A stretch of DNA of 64,000 bases from VXPQ01 sp965116435 (GTDB lineage Bacteria > Bacteroidota > Rhodothermia > Rhodothermales > VXPQ01): assembly GCA_965116435.1 (NCBI GenBank), contig OZ220686.1:496001-560000 (forward strand), read 5' to 3'. The position numbers and the translations under genes were made by a program. Positions 51,817 to 61,703 of the stretch are shown piece after piece (position 1 is the stretch's first letter; each line of letters begins with the position of its first letter). The notes beneath the pieces are model-generated. The model did not search any database. It had not been told where the DNA came from and was given only the letters and a program-made list of their open reading frames with translations.

Positions 51817-54468
51817 TCAATCCAGCAAGCGCTTGAGGTCGTGAAGTTGCTGCAAGGCCTCAAGCGGCGTCATCCGATCCGGGTCCAGCGCGCCAAGGCG
51901 TTCTTTCAGCGCTTCGGCTGCCGGATCCGTCTTGACGTCGAAAAGAGACATCTGGAACTGTCCGGCGGACGCCGGGGGCATATCCCGGGCAGAAGGTTTG
52001 GCGGCGCGGACCTCCCCCTCCCCGCCCGCATCGACCTCCGTACGCCGGCTTTCCAGTTGCTGCAAAATCTGACGCGCGCGGGCAATGACCGGTTCGGGAA
52101 GCCCCGCCATGCGCGCCACTTCGATCCCGAACGAATGATCGGAGCCTTCCGGGGCCAGCTTGCGCAAAAAGATCACGCGCCCTTCGTGCTCCTCCACCCG
52201 TATGCACGCCGTGCGCACGCGATCGTATCGATTCGCCAGCTCGTTCAACTCGTGGTAATGCGTAGCGAACAACGTCCGGGCCGCCACATCCTCGCGCTCA
52301 TGCAAATACTCCACCAGCGCCCAGGCAATGGATAGCCCGTCAAAGGTGCTGGTGCCGCGCCCCACCTCGTCCAGCAAAATGAGGGAACGCGGCGTAGCGT
52401 TGTTCAGGATGTTGGCCGTCTCGTTCATCTCCACAAGGAATGTGCTTTCGCCTTCGCTCAGGTTGTCGGAAGCCCCGACGCGCGTAAATATCCGATCCAC
52501 CACGCCGATGCGGGCGGATTCCGCCGGTACGAACGACCCGGCCTGGGCCAGCAGCACGATCAGGCCTGTTTGCCGCAACACGACGCTTTTTCCGGCCATA
52601 TTGGGGCCTGTAATAAGGATGATTTGCGCGTCGTCGGGGTCCAGGTAGATGGAGTTCGGAATAAACGGCTCGCCTGCAGGAAGCGCCTGCTCCACCACCG
52701 GGTGGCGTCCCCCTTTTATTTCGAGGGTGCGCCCGTCATGCACGGTGGGGCGGACATACCCGAAACGCACGGCGGCGTCGGCGAGCGCCGCATGACAATC
52801 CATCTTGCCCAGCAGCAGGGCGTTGCGTTGCAGGGCGTCGGTATGGCGAGCGACCGCGGTGCGCAGTTCGGCGAACAGGTTGGCCTCCAGGACGTCGATA
52901 CGCTCCTCGGCGGTCAGAATTTTTTCCTCGTATTCTTTCAGTTCCGGCACAATGTAGCGTTCCGCATTGACCAGCGTCTGTTTGCGGATATACTGGTCCG
53001 GAACCTTGTCCTTGTGCGTATTGGTTACTTCGAGATAATACCCGAACACCTTGTTGAAACCAATCTTGAGCGAGGCAATGCCCGTGCGTTCGATTTCCTG
53101 TTTTTGCAGCCGGACCAGCCAGTCTTTTCCCGAACGGGCCAACTCCCGCAACGCATCCAGCTCCTCGTCGTAGCCGTCCCGAATCAGCCCGCCTCCCCCC
53201 ATAGCGGCAGGGGGATTGTCCACAAGCGCCCGCCCGATCAGCTCCGCCAGATCGGCGTGTTCGACAAGTTCCGCGCCAGCTTCCCGCAAGGCGGCCGAGG
53301 TGCAATCTTCCCGAGAGGAAAGCACTTGTTTGATCGCGGGAATCTGCTGAAGGACCAGCTTGACGGCCACCATATCCCGCGGCGTCGCCCGTCCCGTAGC
53401 GATGCGGACGGCAAGGCGCTCCAGGTCGCCCATAGGCTCCAGTTTTTCGCCCAGCTGCGTGCGCAGCGCGCGCGACCGGAAAAAATCCTCGACAGCGTCG
53501 AGGCGACGCTCGATGGCCGCCACCTCGCGCAGGGGACGCACCAGCCACCGGCGGAGTTGCCGCCCGCCCATAGGCGTTTTCGTCCGGTCCAGAATGCCTA
53601 TCAGCGTATCCTCCCTGCCCTGTCCATGCAGCGGCGCAACCAGCTCCATATTCCGCTTCGTTTGCGGATCCAGCGTCATATGGCGGGCAGCGTCGTACGG
53701 AACGATTTTGCGCACATGCATCACCCGGCCCTTCTGCGTTTCGGCAAGATAATGCATCGCCACGCCCGCCGCCACCACGCCAAGCCGCAGATCATCCACC
53801 CCGAATCCCTTCAGCGAATGCGTACCGAAATGGTTCAGCAGGGTTTTTCGGGCGAAATCGTATCCGAAGACCCAATCCTCGACCGGCGTCACCACAAACG
53901 ACCCGCGCGGCACATCTTCCCGGCGGCTCCGGGGCGCCAACATCTCGACCGGCTGCATGGCCTGCACGAGATCAAACAACTCCTGCCGCGTCCCCTCGCT
54001 GACATAAAATTCCCCCGTGGACGCATCCAGAAACGCCATGCCGCCGCGCCCGCCGTCCAGCCACAGGGCCGCAAGGTAATTGGATTGCTTCGGATCCAGC
54101 AGATTCACATCGAAATAGACGCCCGGCGTGACCACCTCCACCACATCGCGTTTCACCAGCGTTTTGGCCTGGCTCGGGTCTTCCGTTTGCTCGCACACGG
54201 CCACCCGAAAACCGGCCTCGACCAGTTTCGGCAAGTACGTATCCAGCGCATGGTGCGGGAAACCGGCCAGCGGAACGTCGTACGCCTTGCCGTTGGAACG
54301 CTTGGTCAAGGCAATCCCGAGCGTTTCGCTGACTTGCTTTGCGTCCTCGTCGAACGTCTCGAAAAAATCCCCCATCCTGAAGAGAAGCAGCGCGTGCGGA
54401 TGCGCAGCCTTGATGGCGTAATACTGCCGCATGAGGGGCGTTCGCCCTTTTTTCTCCGCGCTGGCCAT
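51817..54468 (-). CDS. mutS: DNA mismatch repair protein MutS
   Basis: This 883-aa mismatch-recognition ATPase has the N-terminal mismatch-wedge motif F-x-E in RMGDFFETFDEDA (Phe35, Glu37). The connector, lever and clamp regions follow. The ATPase holds Walker A TGPNMAGKSVVLRQTG, Walker B LILLDEVGRGTSTFDG and the signature LSEGESTFLVEM. The C-terminus ends with the small HTH/dimer segment (EALQQLHDLKRLL). It is full length for MutS1. It starts 20 bp after the first S46 peptidase gene's stop. Confidence 0.97.
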   Translation of the reverse strand: MASAEKKGRTPLMRQYYAIKAAHPHALLLFRMGDFFETFDEDAKQVSETLGIALTKRSNGKAYDVPLAGFPHHALDTYLPKLVEAGFRVAVCEQTEDPSQAKTLVKRDVVEVVTPGVYFDVNLLDPKQSNYLAALWLDGGRGGMAFLDASTGEFYVSEGTRQELFDLVQAMQPVEMLAPRSRREDVPRGSFVVTPVEDWVFGYDFARKTLLNHFGTHSLKGFGVDDLRLGVVAAGVAMHYLAETQKGRVMHVRKIVPYDAARHMTLDPQTKRNMELVAPLHGQGREDTLIGILDRTKTPMGGRQLRRWLVRPLREVAAIERRLDAVEDFFRSRALRTQLGEKLEPMGDLERLAVRIATGRATPRDMVAVKLVLQQIPAIKQVLSSREDCTSAALREAGAELVEHADLAELIGRALVDNPPAAMGGGGLIRDGYDEELDALRELARSGKDWLVRLQKQEIERTGIASLKIGFNKVFGYYLEVTNTHKDKVPDQYIRKQTLVNAERYIVPELKEYEEKILTAEERIDVLEANLFAELRTAVARHTDALQRNALLLGKMDCHAALADAAVRFGYVRPTVHDGRTLEIKGGRHPVVEQALPAGEPFIPNSIYLDPDDAQIILITGPNMAGKSVVLRQTGLIVLLAQAGSFVPAESARIGVVDRIFTRVGASDNLSEGESTFLVEMNETANILNNATPRSLILLDEVGRGTSTFDGLSIAWALVEYLHEREDVAARTLFATHYHELNELANRYDRVRTACIRVEEHEGRVIFLRKLAPEGSDHSFGIEVARMAGLPEPVIARARQILQQLESRRTEVDAGGEGEVRAAKPSARDMPPASAGQFQMSLFDVKTDPAAEALKERLGALDPDRMTPLEALQQLHDLKRLLD

Positions 54469-54488
54469 CTCGTCACGAATTAATCGGC

Positions 54489-56831
54489 TTATTCGGCTCC
54501 AGGTGCACGCTCGACCGCCGGGATATCCTGCCCCGAACGTCCGCCCCCTTCCTGCGCATCGCCGCCCCGCAGCAATTCCTCGACAAGGCGCTCCGCCCCG
54601 TACATATGTTCCAGGACCTCCAGAATGCCTCGGGCGTCGACCGATACGGCGCGGCCCCGTTCGTCCAGGTATACATACGTGTTCGGCAAGGCGTCGATAT
54701 TGCTGTCGAACGCCACGCCCACGATCCGCAGGTCCTTATCGAGCAACGGGGAGCCGGAATTGCCGCCGGTAATATCGTTCGTGGTCACCAGATTCACGGG
54801 CGTAGACAGGTCCAGCGAATCGGGCGGGGCAAGCCACCGGTCCGGCAAATCCCAGTCGGTGTCTTTGCCGCCGTACGAATAATAATGGTCGTACATCCCG
54901 AACAAGGTGGTGCGGGACGGCGCCACCGTGCCGTTATAGGGATAGTCCGCCACCACGCCATCGGCAATGCGCAGGGAAAACGTGGCGTCCGGGGGAGTTT
55001 TCGCACCATATAATGCGAACCGGGCCAACGACAACAAGGCGACAAGTTCCTCCTCCCTGCTTTCGAGACCGGATATCTGCTGCTGTATGGACAAAAACAG
55101 GGGCGTCACGGCCCGCGCCAGCGCTTCCGCCGGATCCCCGCTGCCCAGAAAACCTTCCTCGAGCAACACCGCATACCCGGCAGAATCCTGCAACGCGGTT
55201 TCGGACACAAGCTGATCGGCGGCTTCTTCAGGCGTTTGGCCCTGCAGCAAACGATTCACCGTGGGGTCGTTTTCGCCGAGATACCGCAAAAATTCGCGCA
55301 AACGCACGGCCAGCATGCGCTTCTCCAACTCCGGGGGCCAGTTTTCTATAGCCAGCGCCTCGTCCAGCACCTCCTCTATTTCGTCGGGCGGCAGGCCTCG
55401 TTGCCGCATCAGGCTGATCACATACCCGTACGCGGCCCGCACCAGCACATGCGAATCGAACGCCGCCGAACCGAAAAACAGAAAGGCCCGATCCTGATCC
55501 ACCATGGCTTCCCTCGAACGCTGCAAGCGGGCAATCTCGCCGATCGCATGGCCGTATTTTTCCTCAAGGGAATCCACGGCGGCCAGGGCGGCGACCAAGT
55601 CGCTTTCCGCAGTCATGCGCCGCGCAATCAGCAGCGAATCGCGCAAGCCGCCCAGTTCCCCCTGATGCTTTTTGAACTGATTCGAAATCTGGTGCCAGGC
55701 GTTGCGCAGGTCATATTCCCGGGCCGATTCCTCGGCCTCGGCAATATATTCCTCCAGAATCCGCATCCGGTCCCGCAGCCCATCCAGCGCGGCGGGCAAC
55801 ATATAATCCCGCTCGAATTCCAGCTGCCCAACCGTCGACAAACGACTCGTGGAGCCGGGATTGCCCACCACAAAAACCGCCTCGCCTTCCTGCGCCCCGT
55901 CCTCGTCCCAGGCAAAATAATCCGGCGTGCGCAGCGGGCGGCCCTCCGCATCCCATGCCCGCAAAAAACTGAAGTCGAAGCTGTACCGGGGATACGTGAA
56001 GTTGTCCGGGTCGCCCCCGAAAGCGCCGATCAGCAGTTCCGGCGCAAACACCAGCCGCACATCGTCGTAGCGGCGGTACGTATAGGCCGAATACCGCCCG
56101 CCGTAGTACAACTCGACCACCTGCACCGTCAACAACGAATCCCGGGCCTTGGCCTCGGCGTCCATGCGTTCCTCCATGCGCTCCATCCTTCTTTCGCGTC
56201 CCGCCGCCGAAAGGTCTCGCTGCTCCATATCGCGGCTTGCGCGGCCCGGTCGCCTGCGGGATTCGGACACGGCGTCGTCCGCAAGCGGAGCGCGCCCATA
56301 AATTTCGTCCGTAATATCCCGAATTTCCACGAGTTGCTCCACGTAGAGCCCGTCCACCTTGCGCTCCGCCCCGAGCGAATCGGCGTAAAACCCTTCGTCC
56401 AGCAACGCCTCGCCTGCGCGCGTCACCTTCGTAACGCTTTCCCGCACGCAATGGTGGTTCGTAAGAATGAGTCCGTTCGGCGACACGAACGAGGCCGAGC
56501 AATTCGGAAGCCGCAGCGCGCCCAAACGCGCCCGGGCGAACCAGGCGGAATCCGGCCTGAAGCCATAGGCCTCCTCGAAATAGTCCACCGGCGGGTCCTC
56601 GAACGTCCACATTTTCCCCGTATCGAACCGCCCCGCATCCACCCTCGGCGTAGCCGCAAGCGGGCGCGCGGCGGGCAGCTCCGCCGGAATAACGTCCGTG
56701 GCGGGCGCCTGCTCGGTCGTCCCGGGACGCTCTACGACGGAAACAACCTGGCTGCCGCCGCTGCATCCCGCCCAGCCCAGCAAGCACAGCAGGATCGCGA
56801 CAACGCGATTTCGGGGAAATTTCATGCGCAT
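54489..56831 (-). CDS. S46 family serine peptidase lipoprotein (dipeptidyl-peptidase 7/11-like), copy A
   Basis: This 780-aa protein has a lipoprotein signal with lipobox ending LGWAGC (Cys23). S46 enzymes release dipeptides from peptide N-termini at the cell surface or periplasm and are chymotrypsin-fold. The catalytic His lies in ILTNHHCVRESV (about residue 126-127) and Ser in ITGGNSGSPLLDKDL near the C-terminus. The Asp-bearing segment and FGGDPDNFTYPRYSFDFSF are conserved, as is the helical insertion domain. A second S46 gene lies 21 bp upstream in the same direction, a tandem duplication with separate specificities likely. Confidence 0.92.
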   Translation of the reverse strand: MRMKFPRNRVVAILLCLLGWAGCSGGSQVVSVVERPGTTEQAPATDVIPAELPAARPLAATPRVDAGRFDTGKMWTFEDPPVDYFEEAYGFRPDSAWFARARLGALRLPNCSASFVSPNGLILTNHHCVRESVTKVTRAGEALLDEGFYADSLGAERKVDGLYVEQLVEIRDITDEIYGRAPLADDAVSESRRRPGRASRDMEQRDLSAAGRERRMERMEERMDAEAKARDSLLTVQVVELYYGGRYSAYTYRRYDDVRLVFAPELLIGAFGGDPDNFTYPRYSFDFSFLRAWDAEGRPLRTPDYFAWDEDGAQEGEAVFVVGNPGSTSRLSTVGQLEFERDYMLPAALDGLRDRMRILEEYIAEAEESAREYDLRNAWHQISNQFKKHQGELGGLRDSLLIARRMTAESDLVAALAAVDSLEEKYGHAIGEIARLQRSREAMVDQDRAFLFFGSAAFDSHVLVRAAYGYVISLMRQRGLPPDEIEEVLDEALAIENWPPELEKRMLAVRLREFLRYLGENDPTVNRLLQGQTPEEAADQLVSETALQDSAGYAVLLEEGFLGSGDPAEALARAVTPLFLSIQQQISGLESREEELVALLSLARFALYGAKTPPDATFSLRIADGVVADYPYNGTVAPSRTTLFGMYDHYYSYGGKDTDWDLPDRWLAPPDSLDLSTPVNLVTTNDITGGNSGSPLLDKDLRIVGVAFDSNIDALPNTYVYLDERGRAVSVDARGILEVLEHMYGAERLVEELLRGGDAQEGGGRSGQDIPAVERAPGAE

Positions 56832-56852
56832 GGGAAAAATATCTATTCGTAT

Positions 56853-59102
56853 CTATTCGGACAACATGGCGTCGGCCGCCTCCTCTGTTTCGGCGAAACG
56901 TCCCTCGGTCGCTTCCAGCGCCAGACGATCCGCATCGTACATATCGTCCAACGCCTCGAGGATACCTCGCACATCCACCGAAATACTGCGCGAGCGATCC
57001 GTCAGGTACATAAAATCCCCGGACAAACTCTCGATATTGCCGTCGAACAACAGCCCGGCCAGGCGCAACTCCCGATCAATAACCGGAGACCCCGAATTGC
57101 CGCCGACGGTATCGTTGGTGGACACGAAATTCAGCGGCGTATCGAGGGCGAAGTCCTCTGGCGGCGTCCGCCAGCGCAGCGGCACATCCCACGGCGTGCC
57201 GGGGCCGTACGAATAATAATGGTCGTATAACCCGTAATACGTCGTCCAGGGCGGCGCTACCGTGCCGTTATACGGATAGCCTTGCACCACGCCGTCCGCG
57301 ATGCGCAAGGAAAATGTCGCATCGGGAGGGGTCTCCACGCCATACGCAGCATAGCGGGCCTGCCCGATGCGCTGCGCAAGCGCCTGTTCCTCGTCAGCAA
57401 GCGCCGCCATGGCCTCACGATAGGCCGCCAACGGGTCGGCGATGGCCCGCGCAAGCCGCAGGGCGGGGTCGTCTTCCGACAGGGCGCCGGATTGCAGGGC
57501 TTCCTGGGCCGCAGCCCCTTCCGCCAGCGCCGAATGCGCCACCACGTACTGCGCAACCTCCTCCGGGGAATCCGCAACAGACCTATCCACGCCCGGAATA
57601 CGCTCCAGGTCCAAACGCTCCGCCAGCGTCCTGAGCCGCGCCGTCAGAAACGCCGCCTGCTGCGCCGCGGGCTGATCCTCGATGCGGGCCAGCTCCTCAT
57701 ACGCGGCGGCAGGCATTTCCCGCAGCGTATCCGACGCACCGACATACTGCTGCACGACCAGGGCGCGGCGCAGCGCCGCAGCGCCCAGCGAAGACGCCGG
57801 ATTCAGCGCAAGAAACGCCCGGTACGCATCCTCGCGGACCCGCTTTTTTTCCTGTACTTCGCGCATCTGCCCGATGAGCGCGCCGTACTGCTCGCGGAGC
57901 GCCGGCGTCTCCCGGAGCGCTTCCGCAAACTGCGCCTCGGCGTCCATGCGGCGGGCAAACACGACGGGGTCGTTCAACGCCTTCACGCGGCCCACGTACA
58001 ATTTGCGGGCGTTCTGCAACGAAAAAATCTGGTTGACCAGCGCCTCCTGCTCTTCCGAATCCTCCTCGGCTCGTAACGTCTCAAGGGCGGCGAGGCGGGT
58101 TTCGATCAGGTCAAGGATGGCGGGTTCCTGCACGTCCCGCCGGAAAAGCAACTCCGCCACGGTGGACAACCGGAACGTAGAACCGGGATTTCCAACCACA
58201 AACACCGCATCCCCCTCCTCGACTCCCTCACGATGCATGGGGAAATAATAACGGACATCCAGCGGGGCGCCGTTTTCGTATACCCGAAAAAAGGCCATGT
58301 CAAGGGTATATCGAGGATACGTAAAATTGTCCGGGTCGCCGCCGAAAAACCCGATATGCAACTCGGGAATAAACGCCAGCCGCAGGTCGGCATAGCGCCG
58401 AAAAACATAGGCGGACCATAGCGCCCCGTCGTAGAGGGAAATCATTTCGACATGATGCCCCGATCCCGCCTCCGCCTCTATGCGCTCCCTGGCTTCCCGG
58501 AGGGCTTCTTCCCGGGCTTGCCGGCGCGCGGCCTCGTCCGCAATCCCGGCGACGGCAGCCTCCACCTCCGGCGTTACATCCCGGATATCGACCAGCTGAT
58601 CCGCCCACATGCCGGGCGCCGAACGCTCCTCTTCCAGCGACCGGGCGTAAAACCCGTCGTCCAGAATCCGCTCGCCCGCAAGGGCAACGCCTGCGGCATG
58701 GCTGCGGGCGCAATGATGATTGGTCAATACGAGCCCCTTGGGCGACACGAACGAGGCCGTGCAACCCGGAATGCGCAACGTACCGAGGCGGGCATGCCGA
58801 AACCACTCGGCGTCCGGCGAAAAACCGTATGTTTCGGAAAAATATTCGACCGGAGGATGATCAAACGTCCACATTTTGCCCTGGTCGAAACGTCCGGCGC
58901 GCATCCTCGTGGAATCCACGCGTTGCGCCGGCGCAGGCCGAAGCGGCTCATGAACGAGGACGGTTTCCGGAACCTCCGTGGGCGTCACGGGGCCCATCGC
59001 GCCCGCCGCACCGTCGGAAGACGCTGTCTCCTTGCTGCCCGCGCAGCCGGCAAGCGCCGATAGCGCCAGAAAAACCAGAACGAACCGGATGCGTTTGTAC
59101 AT
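56853..59102 (-). CDS. S46 family serine peptidase lipoprotein (dipeptidyl-peptidase 7/11-like), copy B
   Basis: This 749-aa paralog has a lipobox SALAGC (Cys20). The catalytic-histidine segment is VLTNHHCARSHA and the serine segment VGGNSGSPVIDREL. FFGGDPDNFTYPRYTLDMAFF is shared with copy A. Both carry YPYNGTVAP and TTYYGLYDHYYSYG-like segments before the catalytic serine. It is the first gene of the minus-strand run S46-S46-mutS-purD-NHL-barrel-murA and starts 199 bp from tRNA-Leu, which is transcribed in the opposite direction. Confidence 0.92.
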   Translation of the reverse strand: MYKRIRFVLVFLALSALAGCAGSKETASSDGAAGAMGPVTPTEVPETVLVHEPLRPAPAQRVDSTRMRAGRFDQGKMWTFDHPPVEYFSETYGFSPDAEWFRHARLGTLRIPGCTASFVSPKGLVLTNHHCARSHAAGVALAGERILDDGFYARSLEEERSAPGMWADQLVDIRDVTPEVEAAVAGIADEAARRQAREEALREARERIEAEAGSGHHVEMISLYDGALWSAYVFRRYADLRLAFIPELHIGFFGGDPDNFTYPRYTLDMAFFRVYENGAPLDVRYYFPMHREGVEEGDAVFVVGNPGSTFRLSTVAELLFRRDVQEPAILDLIETRLAALETLRAEEDSEEQEALVNQIFSLQNARKLYVGRVKALNDPVVFARRMDAEAQFAEALRETPALREQYGALIGQMREVQEKKRVREDAYRAFLALNPASSLGAAALRRALVVQQYVGASDTLREMPAAAYEELARIEDQPAAQQAAFLTARLRTLAERLDLERIPGVDRSVADSPEEVAQYVVAHSALAEGAAAQEALQSGALSEDDPALRLARAIADPLAAYREAMAALADEEQALAQRIGQARYAAYGVETPPDATFSLRIADGVVQGYPYNGTVAPPWTTYYGLYDHYYSYGPGTPWDVPLRWRTPPEDFALDTPLNFVSTNDTVGGNSGSPVIDRELRLAGLLFDGNIESLSGDFMYLTDRSRSISVDVRGILEALDDMYDADRLALEATEGRFAETEEAADAMLSE

Positions 59103-59301
59103 AGTTTAACAGAATAAGCAACACCGCGCGGACGCGCCGTGCGGCAGGGCAATGCGTAATCAGAGAATCCTTAGCCTTTTGATACAAAGAAAGCCGCCGC
59201 AAAGATTCCTTCCCGTGCACGGCGGCTCGACCATGCAAACGAAAGCCCAAAGCGATCCGGTGTACTCCGCGCCGGGCGCAATGAAAACGGACGCAACCCA
59301 T

Positions 59302-59385
59302 GCGAAAGTGGCGGAACTGGCAGACGCGCCAGACTTAGGATCTGGTGGGGTAACACCCTTGGGGGTTCGAGTCCCCCCTTTCGCA
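59302..59385 (+). tRNA. tRNA-Leu (anticodon UAG)
   Basis: The 84-nt class II tRNA has acceptor GCGAAAG paired with CTTTCGC, discriminator A, anticodon stem CCAGA/TCTGG with loop CTTAGGA (anticodon TAG), a long variable arm (GGGGTAACACCC) and T-arm GGGGGTTCGAGTCCCCC. CCA is not encoded. Confidence 0.95.
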
Positions 59386-59493
59386 CGCAATCATTTTCCG
59401 GGGCGCCGCCACCAGTCCGCGGCGCACCGGTCGGCCTTCAGGAGCGGCCTTCAGGATTCGAGGACGCACCCGGCGTATCCTTAATTTGTACCC

Positions 59494-60489
59494 TTATTCA
59501 AGGAGCGATTCATACACCGACGTATGCGACGGATCGAGCAGCGTAAGGTAATCGTACGCCTGATTGCTTTCCTGCCAGCCCTCGAACACGACGGCCAGTT
59601 CGGTGTATTTCGCCAAAAAGAACAAATCGAGGACATGCTGCCGGGATATGTCTTCGTATAAGGCGTCCAGATCGGCCAGCACCTGCAGCATGGCGTTCCG
59701 CGCCACGTCGGGATTCACAAGAAAGCGGTCGAGCCCGCCGAAATGGTAGTCGAAATACGCCTTGCGCAAGGGACGCATGCGCGGATCCAGCACCTGCCCT
59801 ATGAGGTCGGTGCGCCCGGGATCCAGGGTATTGCCCGTCGGCGTCCAGCCCGGATGCGACGAGGACTGCGCCCGTTCTGCAATCCGCCGCGCCGTTTCGA
59901 AATGCGGCGATCCCCCGAACTCGCTGAACGTATCGTAGTCGTAGCCCAGCATCATATACGCATAAAAATCGATCACCGAGGTGAGCGGATTGTATTGTTC
60001 GAGGTTGAATGCAAGCGGCTGGCCCTGCGCATACTGAAATTGCCAGGAAGCGTCGCTGAACTGCACGACCGTGCTGTGCTGCATGGTATTGTAGATCGGG
60101 CGGCGGATCGCCACCACCAGCCGCGCATCGAACGTGGTTAATGTAACCGCCTCCAGCACCGTCAGCTCCATCGTGCAGTCGATGCGCTCGTCTTCCCGGA
60201 ACGTATCCTCCGTCCAGGAGCGATCGTTCAGATATTCTTCCATGCGAACCTCCAGATCGTCCAGAAACCCGAAGTCCGAGCCGGTCAGCGTACTGTAATC
60301 GACAGAAATTGCGCAATCGAATTCCTGCGCAACGCTCGGCGCCGGAGCGCAAAAGAACGCAACCAGAAGCAGGCCGACCATCGGCGTGCGAAGCCGGACG
60401 ATACGCCGCCTCGCGGACAAGAGGCCGGCGGTCCGCCCGCGCCGCGCCCGGGCCGCCCTGTTTTCCGGTGATTTCAACGAGGCTGTCAT
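59494..60489 (-). CDS. DUF4835 family protein, PorD-like (type IX secretion-associated)
   Basis: The protein is about 331 aa from ATG 60489; an internal ATG at 60381 sits right before the signal-peptide core (MVGLLLVAFFCAPAPSVAQ). The mature part begins EFDCAISVDYSTLTGSDF and continues with FLDDLEVRMEEYLNDRSW, a TFDARLVVAIRRPIYNT segment, and ASWQFQYAQGQPLAFN. This profile matches the DUF4835 family, which includes the T9SS assembly-related PorD. It lacks a lipobox. It is divergent from the PorV/PorQ-like gene at 60689, so two T9SS-related genes share a 200-bp intergenic region, and an R1 repeat copy lies just upstream of this one. Confidence 0.75.
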   Translation of the reverse strand: MTASLKSPENRAARARRGRTAGLLSARRRIVRLRTPMVGLLLVAFFCAPAPSVAQEFDCAISVDYSTLTGSDFGFLDDLEVRMEEYLNDRSWTEDTFREDERIDCTMELTVLEAVTLTTFDARLVVAIRRPIYNTMQHSTVVQFSDASWQFQYAQGQPLAFNLEQYNPLTSVIDFYAYMMLGYDYDTFSEFGGSPHFETARRIAERAQSSSHPGWTPTGNTLDPGRTDLIGQVLDPRMRPLRKAYFDYHFGGLDRFLVNPDVARNAMLQVLADLDALYEDISRQHVLDLFFLAKYTELAVVFEGWQESNQAYDYLTLLDPSHTSVYESLLE

Positions 60490-60536
60490 GATATCCTGTA
60501 CGCGCGAATGCGCCGCACGGTTGTCGTCAGAGTAGC

Positions 60537-60579
60537 TATTCAGGATGCGCTGAGTACATCCACTTCGACCAGAGCATTC
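60537..60579 (-). promoter_or_regulatory. R1 repeat copy / candidate promoter of the DUF4835 gene
   Basis: On the minus strand GAATGCTCTGGTCGAAGTGG is followed by ATGTACTCAGCGCATCCTGA and ATA. It ends about 48 bases before the ATG at 60489. Confidence 0.5.
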
Positions 60580-60639
60580 TTTCATCCTTTAGTACCTGAA
60601 CCGGGCGATCCGGTTTCCGGCAGACGCATCGCAAGCCCG

Positions 60640-60656
60640 CCGAAATTTTTTTTCGG
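60640..60656. repeat. Short inverted repeat in the divergent spacer
   Basis: CCGAAA and TTTCGG flank five T residues, a compact symmetrical hairpin midway between the divergent DUF4835 and PorV/PorQ-like genes. It could be a regulatory site; on its own it is weak evidence for a terminator. Confidence 0.35.
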
Positions 60657-60688
60657 GAAAAGGTCATGCAGTCCCTCGCCAGGTGTCT

Positions 60689-61597
60689 ATGGTTCCTGAA
60701 ATGTCCATGGTCCTGAAAAAAAACAAAGCCGTGCGTCCTGCTGCTTCGCCGCGCCGCGCAGGCCCGCCCCCGGGCCCGCGCCGCATCCTTCCTGTTTTCC
60801 TTGCAATCCTGTTCGCAATGTGCGGGCCGCCCTGCGTTCTGGGGCAGCCCGCGTTGTACGGGGCCCGTAGCGCTGCGCTCGGCGGGGCCTCCGCCGCCTT
60901 GCCGGACGATGCGACGGGGCAAGGCAATCCCGCCGCCTGGGCGCAAGCGAATGCCCGCACCGCTTCGTTGCACGGCGCGCAATGGTACGGCTTGCCCGAA
61001 CTCCGATCGGTCGGCGTACGGCTCGTCGCGCCCATCCGCCAGGGCGCCGTCGCCGGAAGCGTCTCGGCGTTCGGTTTCGACCTGTACCGGCATATCACGG
61101 CGACGGGCGGATATGCGCGTGGCGTCGGCTTTGGATCGCACCGGCGCGCCTATGCAGGCATACGCGCCGAATGGAACCAGGCGTACATAGCGCATTACGG
61201 ACAACCGGGCGCCATGAGCCTGACCGGCGGCGTGCTGTTTCCGGTTACGCCGTTCGTTTCGCTGGGCGCCGTGGCCTACCGCCTGACCTCGTTCGCCGGC
61301 CCCCTGCGCTCCGAGCTGTCCCGGCGCCTGGCCGCAGGCGCTTTCTGGACTCCTTCTGCGGCCCTGGCCATAACGACAGACGTGGCCAAGAAAATACGCG
61401 CGCCGCTTGCCGTCTCGGCAGGCCTGGAACTACGCATGGTCGACGCCCTGATCTTGCGGGGAGGATTTGCGTCGGGGCCTCGACGAACGACCGGCGGCGT
61501 TGGCCTGCGCACCGCATCCGTCCGCGCCGATTTCGCCATCCAAAAACACGACCTCCTTGGATGGAGCCCTTCCATGTCCCTGCACTATTCCTGGTGA
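60689..61597 (+). CDS. PorV/PorQ-like outer-membrane protein (UPF0164-type)
   Basis: The protein is about 302 aa; several in-frame starts exist (GTG 60683, ATG 60689, 60701, 60707). An Arg/Pro-rich leader precedes a signal-peptide core (LPVFLAILFAMCGPPCVLG). The mature start LYGARSAALGGASAALPDDA followed by GNPAAWA is the hallmark of the PorV/PorQ/UPF0164 beta-barrel family that works with the type IX secretion system. Alternating strands continue to the C-terminal aromatic residue (SLHYSW). With the divergent DUF4835 gene it points to T9SS function. Which Por protein it corresponds to is unresolved. Confidence 0.65.
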   Translation: MVPEMSMVLKKNKAVRPAASPRRAGPPPGPRRILPVFLAILFAMCGPPCVLGQPALYGARSAALGGASAALPDDATGQGNPAAWAQANARTASLHGAQWYGLPELRSVGVRLVAPIRQGAVAGSVSAFGFDLYRHITATGGYARGVGFGSHRRAYAGIRAEWNQAYIAHYGQPGAMSLTGGVLFPVTPFVSLGAVAYRLTSFAGPLRSELSRRLAAGAFWTPSAALAITTDVAKKIRAPLAVSAGLELRMVDALILRGGFASGPRRTTGGVGLRTASVRADFAIQKHDLLGWSPSMSLHYSW

Positions 61598-61610
61598 GAC
61601 GTCAGCATGG

Positions 61611-61699
61611 CTTCGTCATGCCTTGCCGCCACACCCTGTCGCCACCCCTGCCGCCACCTCATGCAACCCCTGATCCTTGCGGATTTAACCGGCATACCC
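61611..61699 (+). repeat. CTTCGTCAT / GGATTTAA repeat before the barrel gene
   Basis: It reads CTTCGTCATGCCTTGCC, then GATCCTTGCGGATTTAACCG followed by GCATACCC, ending 4 bases before the ATG at 61704. It matches 2504-2565 block by block with a longer middle. Confidence 0.45.
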
Positions 61700-61703
61700 A
61701 CCC

